Origin: Bacillota bacterium
GTDB lineage: Bacteria; Bacillota; Dethiobacteria; Dethiobacterales; Dethiobacteraceae
Reading direction: 5' to 3'
Assembly (NCBI GenBank): GCA_018725565.1
Contig: QLUR01000008.1
Coordinates: 19,354-83,353, forward strand
Length of the DNA stretch: 64,000 nt
The translations under genes were made by a program, and so were the position numbers. The stretch's first letter is position 1; each line of letters starts with the position of its first letter. Of the stretch, positions 32,026-40,341 are shown piece after piece. The notes beneath the pieces are model-generated. The model saw only the letters and a list, made by a program, of their open reading frames with translations. It was not told the DNA's origin and ran no database searches.

Positions 32026-32493
32026 GTGTCCTATAAATTTCGCCTGCAGAGAGTGCTGGACTGGCGGTTGCAGCTGGAAGAGGAGCAAAACCGCCGCCTA
32101 GGAAGCGCTTACCGCGAGACTGCCGAGGCAAAAGGGGAGCTGGACAGGTTGACGGCTTATCTGGACAAGTTGCAGGCGGAGTATTCTTCCTGCCAGTCGG
32201 AACAGGTCGATGTTCCCGGCGCGCTGCTGACCGCCGACTTCCTGGACAGCCTGTCTTCCCGCTTAACAGAGCAGCGGCTGCTCGTGGAGCAATGTGAAAA
32301 ACGCCTGGCCGAGCAGGTGCGGCAGGCGGAAAAAGCACGGCAGGAGCGAAAAGCAATGGACTCGCTGCGGGAGAAAGATGTTATCCGTTACCGCCGGGAG
32401 GCGGAGGCGCTGGAGCAGCGGCTGACCGACGAAGCGGCACGCTATGTCTATTTAGCCGGAAGTCAGAGGTCAGAAGTCAGGGATCAGAAGTAG
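32026..32493 (+). CDS. fliJ: Flagellar export chaperone FliJ
   Basis: This 155-residue coiled-coil protein is the central stalk-like partner of FliI. The N-terminus YKFRLQRVLDWRLQLEEEQ is typical, and heptads run to about residue 140. The last ten or so residues (SQRSEVRDQK) are encoded by a dispersed GTCAGAAGTCAG-type repeat, so the natural C-terminus may have been replaced. The GTG start lies 6 bases after fliI. Confidence 0.9.
   Translation: MSYKFRLQRVLDWRLQLEEEQNRRLGSAYRETAEAKGELDRLTAYLDKLQAEYSSCQSEQVDVPGALLTADFLDSLSSRLTEQRLLVEQCEKRLAEQVRQAEKARQERKAMDSLREKDVIRYRREAEALEQRLTDEAARYVYLAGSQRSEVRDQK
32461..32493. repeat. GTCAGAAGTCAGG-type micro-repeat
   Basis: AGTCAGAGGTCAGAAGTCAG, followed by GGATCAGAAG, consists of repeating 9-10 base units. 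A related stretch, ATCAGGAGTCAGAAGTC, lies at 48700-48718. Both border an array of the larger 125-base repeat family. Here it supplies the end of the fliJ reading frame. Confidence 0.65.
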
Positions 32494-32495
32494 GG

Positions 32496-32690
32496 AGGCG
32501 TACCGTGAGTACGCCGAGGAGACGAGACGACTGAGAAACGAAGTATGACGCAGCTTATCGTCAAAATGTCCTTTCGCCCAGAAGCAAGTCAGACAAGGCA
32601 CGAGGAAGCGAGGGGACGCAGGCGTACCGTGAGTACGCCGAGGAGACGAGACGACTGAGAAACGAAGTATGACGCAGCTTATCGGCGAAA
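32496..32690. repeat. Tandem 124-bp hairpin repeat between fliJ and fliK
   Basis: A unit beginning AGGCGTACCGTGAGTACGCC at 32496 recurs at 32620 (period 124), giving about 1.6 copies. Each carries the perfect hairpin GGCGTAC-CGTGA-GTACGCC, then GAGGAGACGAGACGACTGAG and CGAAGTATGACGCAGCTTAT. The second copy ends at CTTATCGGCG and runs straight into the fliK ribosome site AAAGGAGG. No gene is supported within it. It is the same family as the arrays at 42162 and 48757. Confidence 0.85.
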
Positions 32691-32704
32691 GGAGGTGATG
32701 AATC

Positions 32705-34042
32705 ATGGAAACTTCAATGGTAACAACCCAGTCTGCAACAACATGCTTGCCGGCTTTTCTGCCGGCAGGAAAGCTGTGCCCGGTCTCTTTGCCAGCCAAG
32801 CAGGCGGCTGTTGCTCTTGGCCCGCCGGCGGACAGCGGCCCGGCAGACAAGGAACCGGTTTCGGAGGGTGAGTTTGCCGTCTTGCTGGCTGCGCTGCAGG
32901 GACAGGCAGTCAAAGCAAGAGGGGTATCCGGGCCGGTAACGCCAGAACCGCCTGCTCCGGCAGGGCTGCCGATGGCGGAGCAACCTGCCTGTCTGCAGGT
33001 GCCGGGTGCCGGAGTCTTGTTAACGCAGATGCAAGAGAAGCCGCCGGCCGGAACCGAAGCGGTTTGGCTGTCCTGCCTGAATCTGCCAGGTTCGGCTGAG
33101 ACGCAGGCGTCGCCAATGCTTAAAGGCGCATGGCAGGAGTACGTGAGCCGTAAAACCGTTGTCGCCGGCCTTAAGCCGGGAGAACAGGCGCTGCAGGCTG
33201 TTCCGCTGAACGGACAGCAGCTTGAGACGGAGCCGGCGAAAACGGTGCCGCTGCCGGAGAGCGCAGCAGCCGGCCTAAAGCCGGGAGAGCTGCCGTTGCC
33301 GGCTGCCCCGCTGAACGGGCAGACTGCTGCGGAAAAAGCGCTGGCCACGGCGCTGCCGGAAGTAGCAGGGGCTGAGGCCGCTGAACCGCAGGGGCTGAAA
33401 ACCAGCTTTGAACAGCAGCCGCCGCCCCAGGGGGAAGAAAATGCTCCGGGACCGGCAAAAGCTGCTTTTGCCGGCACAGAACTGCCTTCGGCAGTGCGGG
33501 CGGAAAGAAGCCTGACCGGGGGACCGGACCGGGAACAGGGCGAGGGGAAGCCGGCGGAGAGCAGTTCACAGGCGGTCTTTAAGGCAACCGGGTCTGTACC
33601 TGAGCCGGTGCAGGCGGAAATAGTCCAGCGGTTGCAGTCCGTGAAAAGCGCGGTAGTGGAGCAGGTGCTGGAAAAGATGGTCTTTTCCCGGACCGAATCC
33701 GGAGAGGTGAAGGTTTTTATCCGGCTGAAACCCCCGGCACTCGGCGAGGTGGAAATCAGCCTGCAGATGGAGGAGGGGCGGCTTACCGGCAGGATTGTGG
33801 CCGAAAGTCTCCTGGTCCGGGAAGTGCTGGAAGCCTCTCTCGGTCAGCTGCGCCAACGCCTCGAAGCGCAACAGATCCAGGTTGCGGAACTGACGGTCGG
33901 CTCGGGACAGGAAAAAGGCTTTCACCACGGCCGGGACAGGACAGAAGCGCTGACACCGTTTCCCTGGGGGCGGGAGCAGCAAGGGGAAGAGGCGAGCCCG
34001 CTGCCAGCCGCTGCCCCCGGCTTGTTGAACGCCTTGGCCTGA
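32705..34042 (+). CDS. fliK: Hook-length control protein FliK
   Basis: This 445-residue secreted ruler and substrate-switch protein has a long Pro/Ala/Gly-rich N-terminal region and the Flg_hook C-terminal domain (KVFIRLKPPALGEVEISLQM, LREVLEASL-like REVLEASLGQLRQRLEAQQI) at about residues 300-395. The linker contains two copies of a segment of about 37 residues (AGLKPGEQALQAVPLNGQQ and AGLKPGELPLPAAPLNGQT). ATG 32705 follows AAAGGAGGTG, which lies at the edge of the repeat array. Confidence 0.92.
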   Translation: METSMVTTQSATTCLPAFLPAGKLCPVSLPAKQAAVALGPPADSGPADKEPVSEGEFAVLLAALQGQAVKARGVSGPVTPEPPAPAGLPMAEQPACLQVPGAGVLLTQMQEKPPAGTEAVWLSCLNLPGSAETQASPMLKGAWQEYVSRKTVVAGLKPGEQALQAVPLNGQQLETEPAKTVPLPESAAAGLKPGELPLPAAPLNGQTAAEKALATALPEVAGAEAAEPQGLKTSFEQQPPPQGEENAPGPAKAAFAGTELPSAVRAERSLTGGPDREQGEGKPAESSSQAVFKATGSVPEPVQAEIVQRLQSVKSAVVEQVLEKMVFSRTESGEVKVFIRLKPPALGEVEISLQMEEGRLTGRIVAESLLVREVLEASLGQLRQRLEAQQIQVAELTVGSGQEKGFHHGRDRTEALTPFPWGREQQGEEASPLPAAAPGLLNALA

Positions 34043-34115
34043 GGCTGGCGGGAAAGCCGGAAAATTCGGACAGAACCACCTGGAAAACAGTTCAACAAGT
34101 TTAGGAGGTGTAAAC

Positions 34116-34580
34116 ATGTCGACGATAAACGCGGTCAATGCAGGATTGCAGGGGCAGCCGGCCCGAAAAACGGGGGCGATGCAGACCTTAGGTAAAGATG
34201 TTTTTCTGAAACTCCTGGTTACTCAGCTCCGCCACCAGAATCCGCTGAACCCGCAGGACAACAGTGCCTTTGTGGCGCAGATGGCGCAGTTTACAGCCCT
34301 TGAGCAGATGCAGAACCTGAATCAGCAGCTGGGCAGGATGCTGGAGCTGCAGGCAGGGGTCCTGGCTCCCGCCATGCTGGACCGTTGGGTAACCGTCCCG
34401 GGAGAGGAGGGGCAAGAGCAGAGCGGCAGGGTGCAGGCCGTGGAATACTCTGCCGGCAAGACGTGGCTGGTGGTAAACGGTGAACGCTTTGCCCTGGAAA
34501 CAGTGCAAAGGGTGGCGCCGGCACCGGACAGCGGGGAAACAGTTTTAAACAGCGTCGCCGGTGAGAATCATGGACTTTAA
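34116..34580 (+). CDS. flgD: Hook assembly scaffold FlgD
   Basis: This 154-residue protein caps the growing hook. The conserved N-terminal part is LGKDVFLKLLVTQLRHQNPL, then DNSAFVAQMAQFTALEQMQN. The C-terminal Ig/Tudor-like domains of longer FlgD proteins are reduced to about 60 residues. The start follows TTAGGAGGTG. Its end overlaps the next gene by 11 bases. Confidence 0.94.
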   Translation: MSTINAVNAGLQGQPARKTGAMQTLGKDVFLKLLVTQLRHQNPLNPQDNSAFVAQMAQFTALEQMQNLNQQLGRMLELQAGVLAPAMLDRWVTVPGEEGQEQSGRVQAVEYSAGKTWLVVNGERFALETVQRVAPAPDSGETVLNSVAGENHGL

Positions 34581-34950
34581 CGTTCGCATCCCGCCGCAGC
34601 AACCGGGGCAGCCGGCCTTCCCGCCGTCCAAACCGGCTCACGTCCCGCAGAGCGGAGGTTTTGCCAGGGTCTGGCAGGAGACGGTGCAGCAGCAGGAACT
34701 GAAGTTTTCCGCCCACGCCCTGCAAAAGATGGAGTCCCGCCGCATAACGCTGGCGGAGGCGGACCTGAGCAAGATCAGCGCCGCGATGACCACTGCCGAC
34801 AGAAAAGGAGCCCGGGCTTCGCTGCTGCTGTACAATGATGTGGCCCTGGTGGCCAGCGTCAGGAACAGGACGATTGTGACGGCGATTAACGGCGAGGAGT
34901 TGCGTGACCATGTGTTTACGAACATTGACAGCGCGGTGATTATCAGGTAA
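34570..34950 (+). CDS. Flagellar operon protein of TIGR02530 type
   Basis: This 126-residue protein matches the small family found between flgD and flgE in Bacillota flagellar operons: LKFSAHALQKMESRRITLAE, then LLLYNDVALVASVRNRTIVT. Its function is unknown; a role in hook assembly is suggested only by position. ATG 34570 is preferred to GTG 34561 because GGTGAG then lies upstream. Confidence 0.88.
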   Translation: MDFNVRIPPQQPGQPAFPPSKPAHVPQSGGFARVWQETVQQQELKFSAHALQKMESRRITLAEADLSKISAAMTTADRKGARASLLLYNDVALVASVRNRTIVTAINGEELRDHVFTNIDSAVIIR

Positions 34951-35043
34951 TGGCCGGACCTCGGAAGAGGGGGCCATGGGCCGCCGAACGACGGAAGCGG
35001 CCGTAAATCAGCCAAAATCTTCTATATTAAGGAGGTCATTGAT

Positions 35044-36282
35044 GTGCAAAGGTCTTTGTTTACAGCGGTAACGGGTTTGCGCAACCATCAGGTCAAGATG
35101 GATGTGCTGGGAAACAATATCGCCAATGTCAATACCACGGCGTTTAAAAGCGGCAGGGTGCGCTTCCAGGACATCCTGAGCCAGAACATCAGGGGGGCGA
35201 GCGCGCCGCAGCCGGGCCGCGGCGGGACTAACCCGGCGCAGGTGGGGCTGGGCATGAGTATCGGGGCCATTGATACCATTCATACCCAAGGGAGCATGCA
35301 GAGCACCGGACGGGCCACCGACCTGGCCATCCAGGGCAACGGCTTTTTTGTGATGAGCGACGGGCCGAACCGCCTGTATACCAGGGACGGCTCTTTTTCC
35401 CTCGGTGCCGACGGGGACCTGGTCAACTCGGCCACCGGCCTGAAGCCGCTGGGCTGGACGGCTGACGCCGCCGGCGTAATAAACACCGCGGCGCCGCTTG
35501 GCGCGCTGAACATTCCCTTTGGGCAGAGGGTAACGACCATGGCCACGGCCAACCTGACCCTGGGCGGCAACCTGAATGCCACGGCGGCAACCGGTGCTCC
35601 CGGCGCCTACCTGACGGAGGTGCTGGTCTATGACTCGCAGGGCGGGCTGCATACCCTGGAGATAACTTTTACCAGGACGGCAGCCAATGCCTGGGGCTGG
35701 CTGGCGGAGAGGATTGTGCCGGGCACGCCGCCGGTCAGGACAAGTGTCGGCAGCGGGACGCTGACTTTTGATACTTCCGGCAACCTGACTGCTTCCGCCG
35801 GGGGTCCGATTACCTTTACTCCAACGGGGGTGGCGGCGTTGTCCATTACGCCGGATTTCAGCGGCTTAACCCAGGTGGTGGGATCAAGCAGTGCGCTGGT
35901 CCGCTTCCAGGACGGCTTTCCGGTCGGCGAACTGGATACCTTTACCATTGGCAAGACCGGCATAATCAGCGGTGTGTTTACCAACGGGCTGGTGCGGGAC
36001 CTGGGCCAACTGGCGCTGGCCGCCTTTCCCAACAGTGAGGGCCTGCTGAAGGCAGCCGCTAATATGTACCAGGTTTCCTCCAATTCCGGTCTGCCAAGGG
36101 TGGGAGTGGCCGGGCAGGAGGGGCGGGGCATCATTGAGACGGGCACACTGGAAATGTCCAACGTTGACCTGGCGACAGAGTTTACGGAGATGATTACCAC
36201 CTCCCGGGCTTTTCAGGCCAACTCCAGAGTGATTACCTCTTCTGATGAGTTATTGCAGGAAGTGGTCAATCTCAAAAGATAA
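35044..36282 (+). CDS. flgE: Flagellar hook protein FlgE
   Basis: This is a 412-residue hook subunit. The N-terminus RSLFTAVTGLRNHQVKMDVL leads into GNNIANVNTTAFKSGRVRF. The middle has DLAIQGNGFFVM and TRDGSFSLGADG, and the C-terminus has LEMSNVDLATEFTEMITTSR, followed by AFQANSRVI. The GTG start follows AAGGAGG. The small flbD gene that often follows flgE is absent; motA comes next. Confidence 0.95.
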   Translation: MQRSLFTAVTGLRNHQVKMDVLGNNIANVNTTAFKSGRVRFQDILSQNIRGASAPQPGRGGTNPAQVGLGMSIGAIDTIHTQGSMQSTGRATDLAIQGNGFFVMSDGPNRLYTRDGSFSLGADGDLVNSATGLKPLGWTADAAGVINTAAPLGALNIPFGQRVTTMATANLTLGGNLNATAATGAPGAYLTEVLVYDSQGGLHTLEITFTRTAANAWGWLAERIVPGTPPVRTSVGSGTLTFDTSGNLTASAGGPITFTPTGVAALSITPDFSGLTQVVGSSSALVRFQDGFPVGELDTFTIGKTGIISGVFTNGLVRDLGQLALAAFPNSEGLLKAAANMYQVSSNSGLPRVGVAGQEGRGIIETGTLEMSNVDLATEFTEMITTSRAFQANSRVITSSDELLQEVVNLKR

Positions 36283-36316
36283 ATTTTGGTGAGCAGTAAT
36301 ATCTGGGAGTGAGCTT

Positions 36317-37150
36317 ATGCAGCAACAGCGGATGGACCTGATGACCGTGATCGGGATAATATTGGGCATTTCCTTGGTCTTAGGCGCTATTGCCATGGGC
36401 GGCAGCATCATGCTGTTCTGGAGCCTGGCCTCGGTGATGATTACTGTCGGCGGCTCGTTTGCCGCCCTGCTGATTAATTTCCAGCTCCCCCAGATTACCA
36501 TGGTCGCCAGTGTAACAAAAGCCGCTTTTTTAAGCGAGGTCCAGGATATGGGCGAGCTGGTGCGCCTGTTTGTGCGCCTGGGGCAGAAAGCCCGCCGCGA
36601 GGGTTTGCTGGCGCTCGAGGATGAGCTGGAAACCTTAAACGACAAATTCTTGGTCAATGGCCTGCAAATGGTTATTGACGGCTTGGACCCGGAGCTGATT
36701 CGTGATATCATGGAAACCGAGGTCACGGCCACGGAGCAGCGCCATAAGCTGGGCCAGGATGTCTTCCGGGCCTGGGGCACGCTGGCGCCGGCCTTCGGCA
36801 TGATCGGCACCTTGATCGGCTTGATTCAGATGCTGGCCCACCTGGACGATCCTGCCAGAATAGGCCCCGGCATGGCTGTGGCGCTGATTACCACCTTTTA
36901 CGGCTCCTTGATGGCCAACCTGTTTTTCATTCCCATGGCCGGCAAGCTGGCCATCCGCAGCGATGCGGAAAGCTCGCTGAAGGAAGCGGTCATTGAAGGC
37001 GTGCTCTCTATCCAGGCCGGCACAAACCCGCGCATCCTCCAGGAGAAGCTGAAGGCGTTCATTTCCCCTCAGGAACGGGAGGAAATGGAGCGCAAGAGCA
37101 AAGAACGGGAAACCCAGGGCAGCGAGGAGATGGTGCTGGACAATGCCTAG
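36317..37150 (+). CDS. motA: Flagellar stator protein MotA
   Basis: This is a 277-residue proton (or sodium) channel subunit with four transmembrane segments: about residues 7-27 and 33-52 at the N-terminus, and about 155-175 and 185-205 after the cytoplasmic loop. The loop carries the charged residues that meet FliG (GQKARREGLLALEDELE), and GTLAPAFGMIGTLIGLIQML is the family signature. It overlaps motB by 8 bases. Confidence 0.95.
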   Translation: MQQQRMDLMTVIGIILGISLVLGAIAMGGSIMLFWSLASVMITVGGSFAALLINFQLPQITMVASVTKAAFLSEVQDMGELVRLFVRLGQKARREGLLALEDELETLNDKFLVNGLQMVIDGLDPELIRDIMETEVTATEQRHKLGQDVFRAWGTLAPAFGMIGTLIGLIQMLAHLDDPARIGPGMAVALITTFYGSLMANLFFIPMAGKLAIRSDAESSLKEAVIEGVLSIQAGTNPRILQEKLKAFISPQEREEMERKSKERETQGSEEMVLDNA

Positions 37151-37889
37151 GAAGCGGAAAGAAGCGTCTGTTCCTGACGGTGCGCCGGCGTGGATGGTGA
37201 CCTACGGCGATATGGTTACCTTGCTGCTTTGCTTTTTTGTCCTGCTGTTTTCCTTCTCAGTGATTGATCAGGTAAGATTCCAGCAGATTATGGCCTCCAT
37301 CCAGATAGCTTTCATGGGAGAACGAGGGATTATGCAGGCCAGTCCGGAAGTATCAAGACAGCAGCACCTGGAGCTGATTGTGCCCCATAGGTTTGACGAG
37401 GTGCTGGTTACTTACCATGTTGTCCAGGATTTTGTGCAGGAGGAAAGGCTGGAGGAGATGGTCAGCCTGCGGGTTGAAGAACGGGGCGTGGTCCTTGAGA
37501 TCCAGGACCAGATTTTGTTCGACTCCGGCAGGGCGGATCTGAAACCCGGGGCGGTGCCGCTGCTGGACAAGGTAGCCGTAATTCTGCAAAGGGTTCCCAA
37601 CAAAGTAATTGTGGAAGGGCATACCGATAATGTGCCCATCAGTACGGTCTTTTTCCCTTCCAACTGGGAGCTGTCCGTGGGCAGGGCCGTACGGGTGGTG
37701 CGCGCGTTAAGCGAGCAGCGGGAACTCGATCCAAGACGTTTCGTCGCCACCGGTTTTGGTGAGTATCATCCGGTAGCGACCAACCAAACCGCGCTGGGGC
37801 GGTCGCGTAACCGCCGGGTAAATATCATCATTTCAGACGTCATACCGGCGGAGGGGGAGGGGGGGCAGCATGAAGAAGGAGCCCGCTAA
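37143..37889 (+). CDS. motB: Flagellar stator protein MotB
   Basis: This 248-residue stator subunit has a single transmembrane helix at about residues 22-42 with the ion-binding Asp in VTYGDMVTLLLCFFVLLF. The C-terminal OmpA-like peptidoglycan-binding domain has ILFDSGRADLKPGAVPLLD, VEGHTDNVPI and GRSRNRRVNIII. Whether protons or sodium ions are used cannot be told here. It overlaps fliL by 20 bases. Confidence 0.95.
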   Translation: MPRKRKEASVPDGAPAWMVTYGDMVTLLLCFFVLLFSFSVIDQVRFQQIMASIQIAFMGERGIMQASPEVSRQQHLELIVPHRFDEVLVTYHVVQDFVQEERLEEMVSLRVEERGVVLEIQDQILFDSGRADLKPGAVPLLDKVAVILQRVPNKVIVEGHTDNVPISTVFFPSNWELSVGRAVRVVRALSEQRELDPRRFVATGFGEYHPVATNQTALGRSRNRRVNIIISDVIPAEGEGGQHEEGAR

Positions 37890-38376
37890 AAAGGAAAAAG
37901 CGGCTGACGGCAAGCCGCGAAACCTGAAAAAATGGCTGCTGATCATTGTGGCGGCACTGGCGCTGGTGGCGCTGGTGATCGTGGTTGCCGGCCAGGTCAG
38001 CTCCCGTTTTTTGCGGCAGGCGGCGGAAAACGGCGAGGCACGGCAGGGAGAGGAGGCTCCTGGCGCCCGGAGGCCGCACCGCTTGCACGGCCCGCTCGAG
38101 TTTACTGTCAACCTGGCAGAAGCCGGGCAACGACGCTACCTCAAGGTGACCATAACCCTGGCCTTTGCGGACAGGGCGCTGGCGGATGAACTGGTGGACT
38201 CAGACCCGATGCTGCGTGATTTGATTATCGGCGTGCTGCGCGGCAAGACGGCGGCGGAGGTGGCGGACCCGGGCGGTACGGAAAAGCTGCGGAGCGAAAT
38301 TGTTGCCGCGCTGAACGCTGCTCTGACCGGGGGACAGATTACAGCCTTGTATTTTACCGAATTTTTGATTCAATAG
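37870..38376 (+). CDS. fliL: Flagellar basal body protein FliL
   Basis: This 168-residue single-pass membrane protein is associated with the stators. After a Lys-rich N-terminus, the transmembrane helix covers about residues 23-45 (WLLIIVAALALVALVIVVAG). The extracytoplasmic domain has FTVNLAEAGQRRYLKVTITL and DLIIGVLRGKTAAEV. ATG 37870 follows a very G-rich GGGAGGGGGG site inside the end of motB. Confidence 0.92.
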   Translation: MKKEPAKKEKAADGKPRNLKKWLLIIVAALALVALVIVVAGQVSSRFLRQAAENGEARQGEEAPGARRPHRLHGPLEFTVNLAEAGQRRYLKVTITLAFADRALADELVDSDPMLRDLIIGVLRGKTAAEVADPGGTEKLRSEIVAALNAALTGGQITALYFTEFLIQ

Positions 38377-38384
38377 GGGGCAAG

Positions 38385-38867
38385 ATGAGTTCTTCCTTTC
38401 TTTCTCAGGCCGAAATCGAAGTGTTGCTCAGCCGCTTGAATTCTGCGGGCATAGGCGGGGAAGAGCTGCCCGCGGAGCCGGTGTCTCTGCCGGAAGCCGC
38501 GCCGCCGGGGACAACGGCTCACAAAACAGAGGGCAAACAGGGGCCTGCCCGGCGGGAAGTGGAGCGGGTCAGTTTCCCTGAGCTGCAGGAAGCAAGAACA
38601 GCCGGGAAAAACAGCTTGGAACTGTTTTATGATACCCCGGTTACCCTGGTGCTGGAGCTTGGCTCAGCTGAGTTAAAAGTAGGGGAAGTGCTGGCGTTGC
38701 AGAAGAATTCCATCATTAAGCTTGACCGGCTGGCAGGAGAAAATGTGACTATGCTCGTTAACGGGTACCCGCTTGCTTCCGGGGAGGTGGTCGTAATCAA
38801 CGAGAATTTCGGTTTCCGGGTAACAGCAGTGGGGTTTCCCGGCCGTGCAAAGGCGGAGAAGGGGTAA
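38385..38867 (+). CDS. fliN: FliN-like switch protein (first of three SpoA proteins)
   Basis: This 160-residue protein has a C-terminal SpoA domain (DTPVTLVLELGSAELKVGEV, GENVTMLVNGYPLASGEVVV). The N-terminus FLSQAEIEVLLSRL matches the FliM-type motif that binds phosphorylated CheY. The linker between them is Pro/Glu-rich. It occupies the place where fliM and fliY lie in many Bacillota operons; here those genes are in the chemotaxis cluster. It is a C-ring component, but its division of labour with the FliN at 53201 is unknown. Confidence 0.88.
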   Translation: MSSSFLSQAEIEVLLSRLNSAGIGGEELPAEPVSLPEAAPPGTTAHKTEGKQGPARREVERVSFPELQEARTAGKNSLELFYDTPVTLVLELGSAELKVGEVLALQKNSIIKLDRLAGENVTMLVNGYPLASGEVVVINENFGFRVTAVGFPGRAKAEKG

Positions 38868-38872
38868 ACCGG

Positions 38873-39286
38873 ATGGAGTCTGCGCTGGCGGTAGTCCGTG
38901 TCTTGCTTTCACTGGGACTGGTAGTGGTCCTCAGCTGGTTATTCATCCGTTTGCTGCTGCCGCGCCTTGTGCGGGGGGGGATTGGCCGGCAGGCACAGTT
39001 GCAGCTTGTGGAAAGGCTGCCGGTGGGGCTGCGCAGTTACCTGTGCCTGGTGCGGCTGGGAGAGCGCGTTTTTCTGCTGGGGGTTTCCGCGGCCCAGATT
39101 ACGCTGCTGGCGGAAATTCCGGCCGGAAGCCTCGATGACGGGACGGAGAGAGCAGCCAGCCAGCCTGATTTTGCCGCAATCCTGCAGCGCAGCAGGGGGC
39201 GGGCAGCCTGCTCCTTACAGGATTTAAGCAGGAAATATGGCCGGACGCCGGCTGACTGTGAAAAGCGGGGAGAAGAGGATGTTTAA
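38873..39286 (+). CDS. fliO: Flagellar export component FliO
   Basis: This 137-residue small membrane protein helps assemble the FliP ring of the export gate. A transmembrane helix lies at about residues 7-30 (VVRVLLSLGLVVVLSWLFIR), followed by a basic region and the FliO motif LQLVERLPVGLRSYLCLVRL and GERVFLLGVS. It overlaps fliP by 8 bases, the usual order. Confidence 0.88.
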   Translation: MESALAVVRVLLSLGLVVVLSWLFIRLLLPRLVRGGIGRQAQLQLVERLPVGLRSYLCLVRLGERVFLLGVSAAQITLLAEIPAGSLDDGTERAASQPDFAAILQRSRGRAACSLQDLSRKYGRTPADCEKRGEEDV

Positions 39287-40040
39287 CGGTCTTGGCAAAG
39301 TAGCCGGCCTGCTTGTCTTTGCCGGGTTCCTCTCACTGGCGCGGTCCGCCGGTGCCCAGCCGCTGCCCCTCCCCGAGATTAACCTGCAAATTGGGACCGG
39401 TACGGAGCCGGAGCAGGTGGTAGGGTCGCTGCAGCTGCTGCTGCTGCTTACCGTTTTGACGCTGGTGCCGGCCATACTGGTGCTGATGACTTCTTTTACG
39501 CGCATTGTCGTGGTGTTGTCTTTTGTCCGCAGCGGACTGGCCACGCAGCAGACGCCACCAAACCAAGTGCTGATCGGGCTGGCCCTGTTTTTAACAGTAT
39601 TTATTATGGCTCCGGTCTTTCGCCAGGTAAATGAGGAAGCGCTGCAACCGTTCCTGGCGGGAACACTGACCCAGCAGGAAGCGCTGGCTGCCGGCGCAGA
39701 GCCCTTGAGGGAATTTATGTTCAGGCAGACACGGGAAAAAGACCTGGCGCTGTTTATTAACCTGGCCGAGGCGGAGAGGCCGCAAAGCAGGGAAGATGTG
39801 GCATTGTACGTGCTGGTGCCGGCCTTCGTCATTTCCGAGTTGAAAACCGCTTTCCAAATGGGCTTTCTGCTGTTTCTGCCCTTTCTGGTAATCGACATGG
39901 TGGTGGCCAGTACGCTGATGTCCATGGGTATGTTTATGCTGCCGCCAATTATGGTCTCGCTGCCGTTCAAGCTGCTGCTGTTTGTCATGGTCGACGGCTG
40001 GCACCTGGTCGTCAGGTCCCTGGTGGAAAGCTTTGCTTAG
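39279..40040 (+). CDS. fliP: Flagellar export gate protein FliP
   Basis: This 253-residue protein has a cleavable signal peptide (LLVFAGFLSLARSAGAQ) and four transmembrane helices. The signatures are LMTSFTRIVVVLSFVRSGL, then TQQTPPNQVLIGLALFLT, and FLPFLVIDMVVASTLMSMGM. ATG 39279 is chosen because GGGGAGAAGAGG precedes it and it gives a normal length. It forms the FliP5-FliQ4-FliR1 export channel with the next two genes. Confidence 0.96.
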   Translation: MFNGLGKVAGLLVFAGFLSLARSAGAQPLPLPEINLQIGTGTEPEQVVGSLQLLLLLTVLTLVPAILVLMTSFTRIVVVLSFVRSGLATQQTPPNQVLIGLALFLTVFIMAPVFRQVNEEALQPFLAGTLTQQEALAAGAEPLREFMFRQTREKDLALFINLAEAERPQSREDVALYVLVPAFVISELKTAFQMGFLLFLPFLVIDMVVASTLMSMGMFMLPPIMVSLPFKLLLFVMVDGWHLVVRSLVESFA

Positions 40041-40062
40041 AGCGATTTTGGAGGAAAAGCAA

Positions 40063-40326
40063 ATGTCACAGGATTTCGTCCTTTCCCTGGCCCGGGAAAC
40101 CGTACTGACCACTTTGATGATTTCGGCGCCTCTCTTGCTGGCCAGCCTGGTGGTGGGGCTGGGTATCAGTGTCTTTCAGGCCACCACGCAGATTCAGGAG
40201 CCGACGCTGACCTTTGTGCCGAAGATTATCGCCATTTTGCTGGGGGTGGTTGTTTTTGGCAGCTGGATGCTCAACCGCCTGTTGCAGTTTGCCGGTCAGA
40301 CCATGAACAGGATGGGAGCATTCTAG
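40063..40326 (+). CDS. fliQ: Flagellar export gate protein FliQ
   Basis: This 87-residue protein has two transmembrane helices (APLLLASLVVGLGISVFQA and IIAILLGVVVFGSWML). TQIQEPTLTFVPKI between them is the FliQ signature. The start ATG 40063 lies eight bases after GGAGG and gives the usual length; longer readings run into fliP. Confidence 0.95.
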   Translation: MSQDFVLSLARETVLTTLMISAPLLLASLVVGLGISVFQATTQIQEPTLTFVPKIIAILLGVVVFGSWMLNRLLQFAGQTMNRMGAF

Positions 40327-40341
40327 TGCTTTCCGGTTGCC

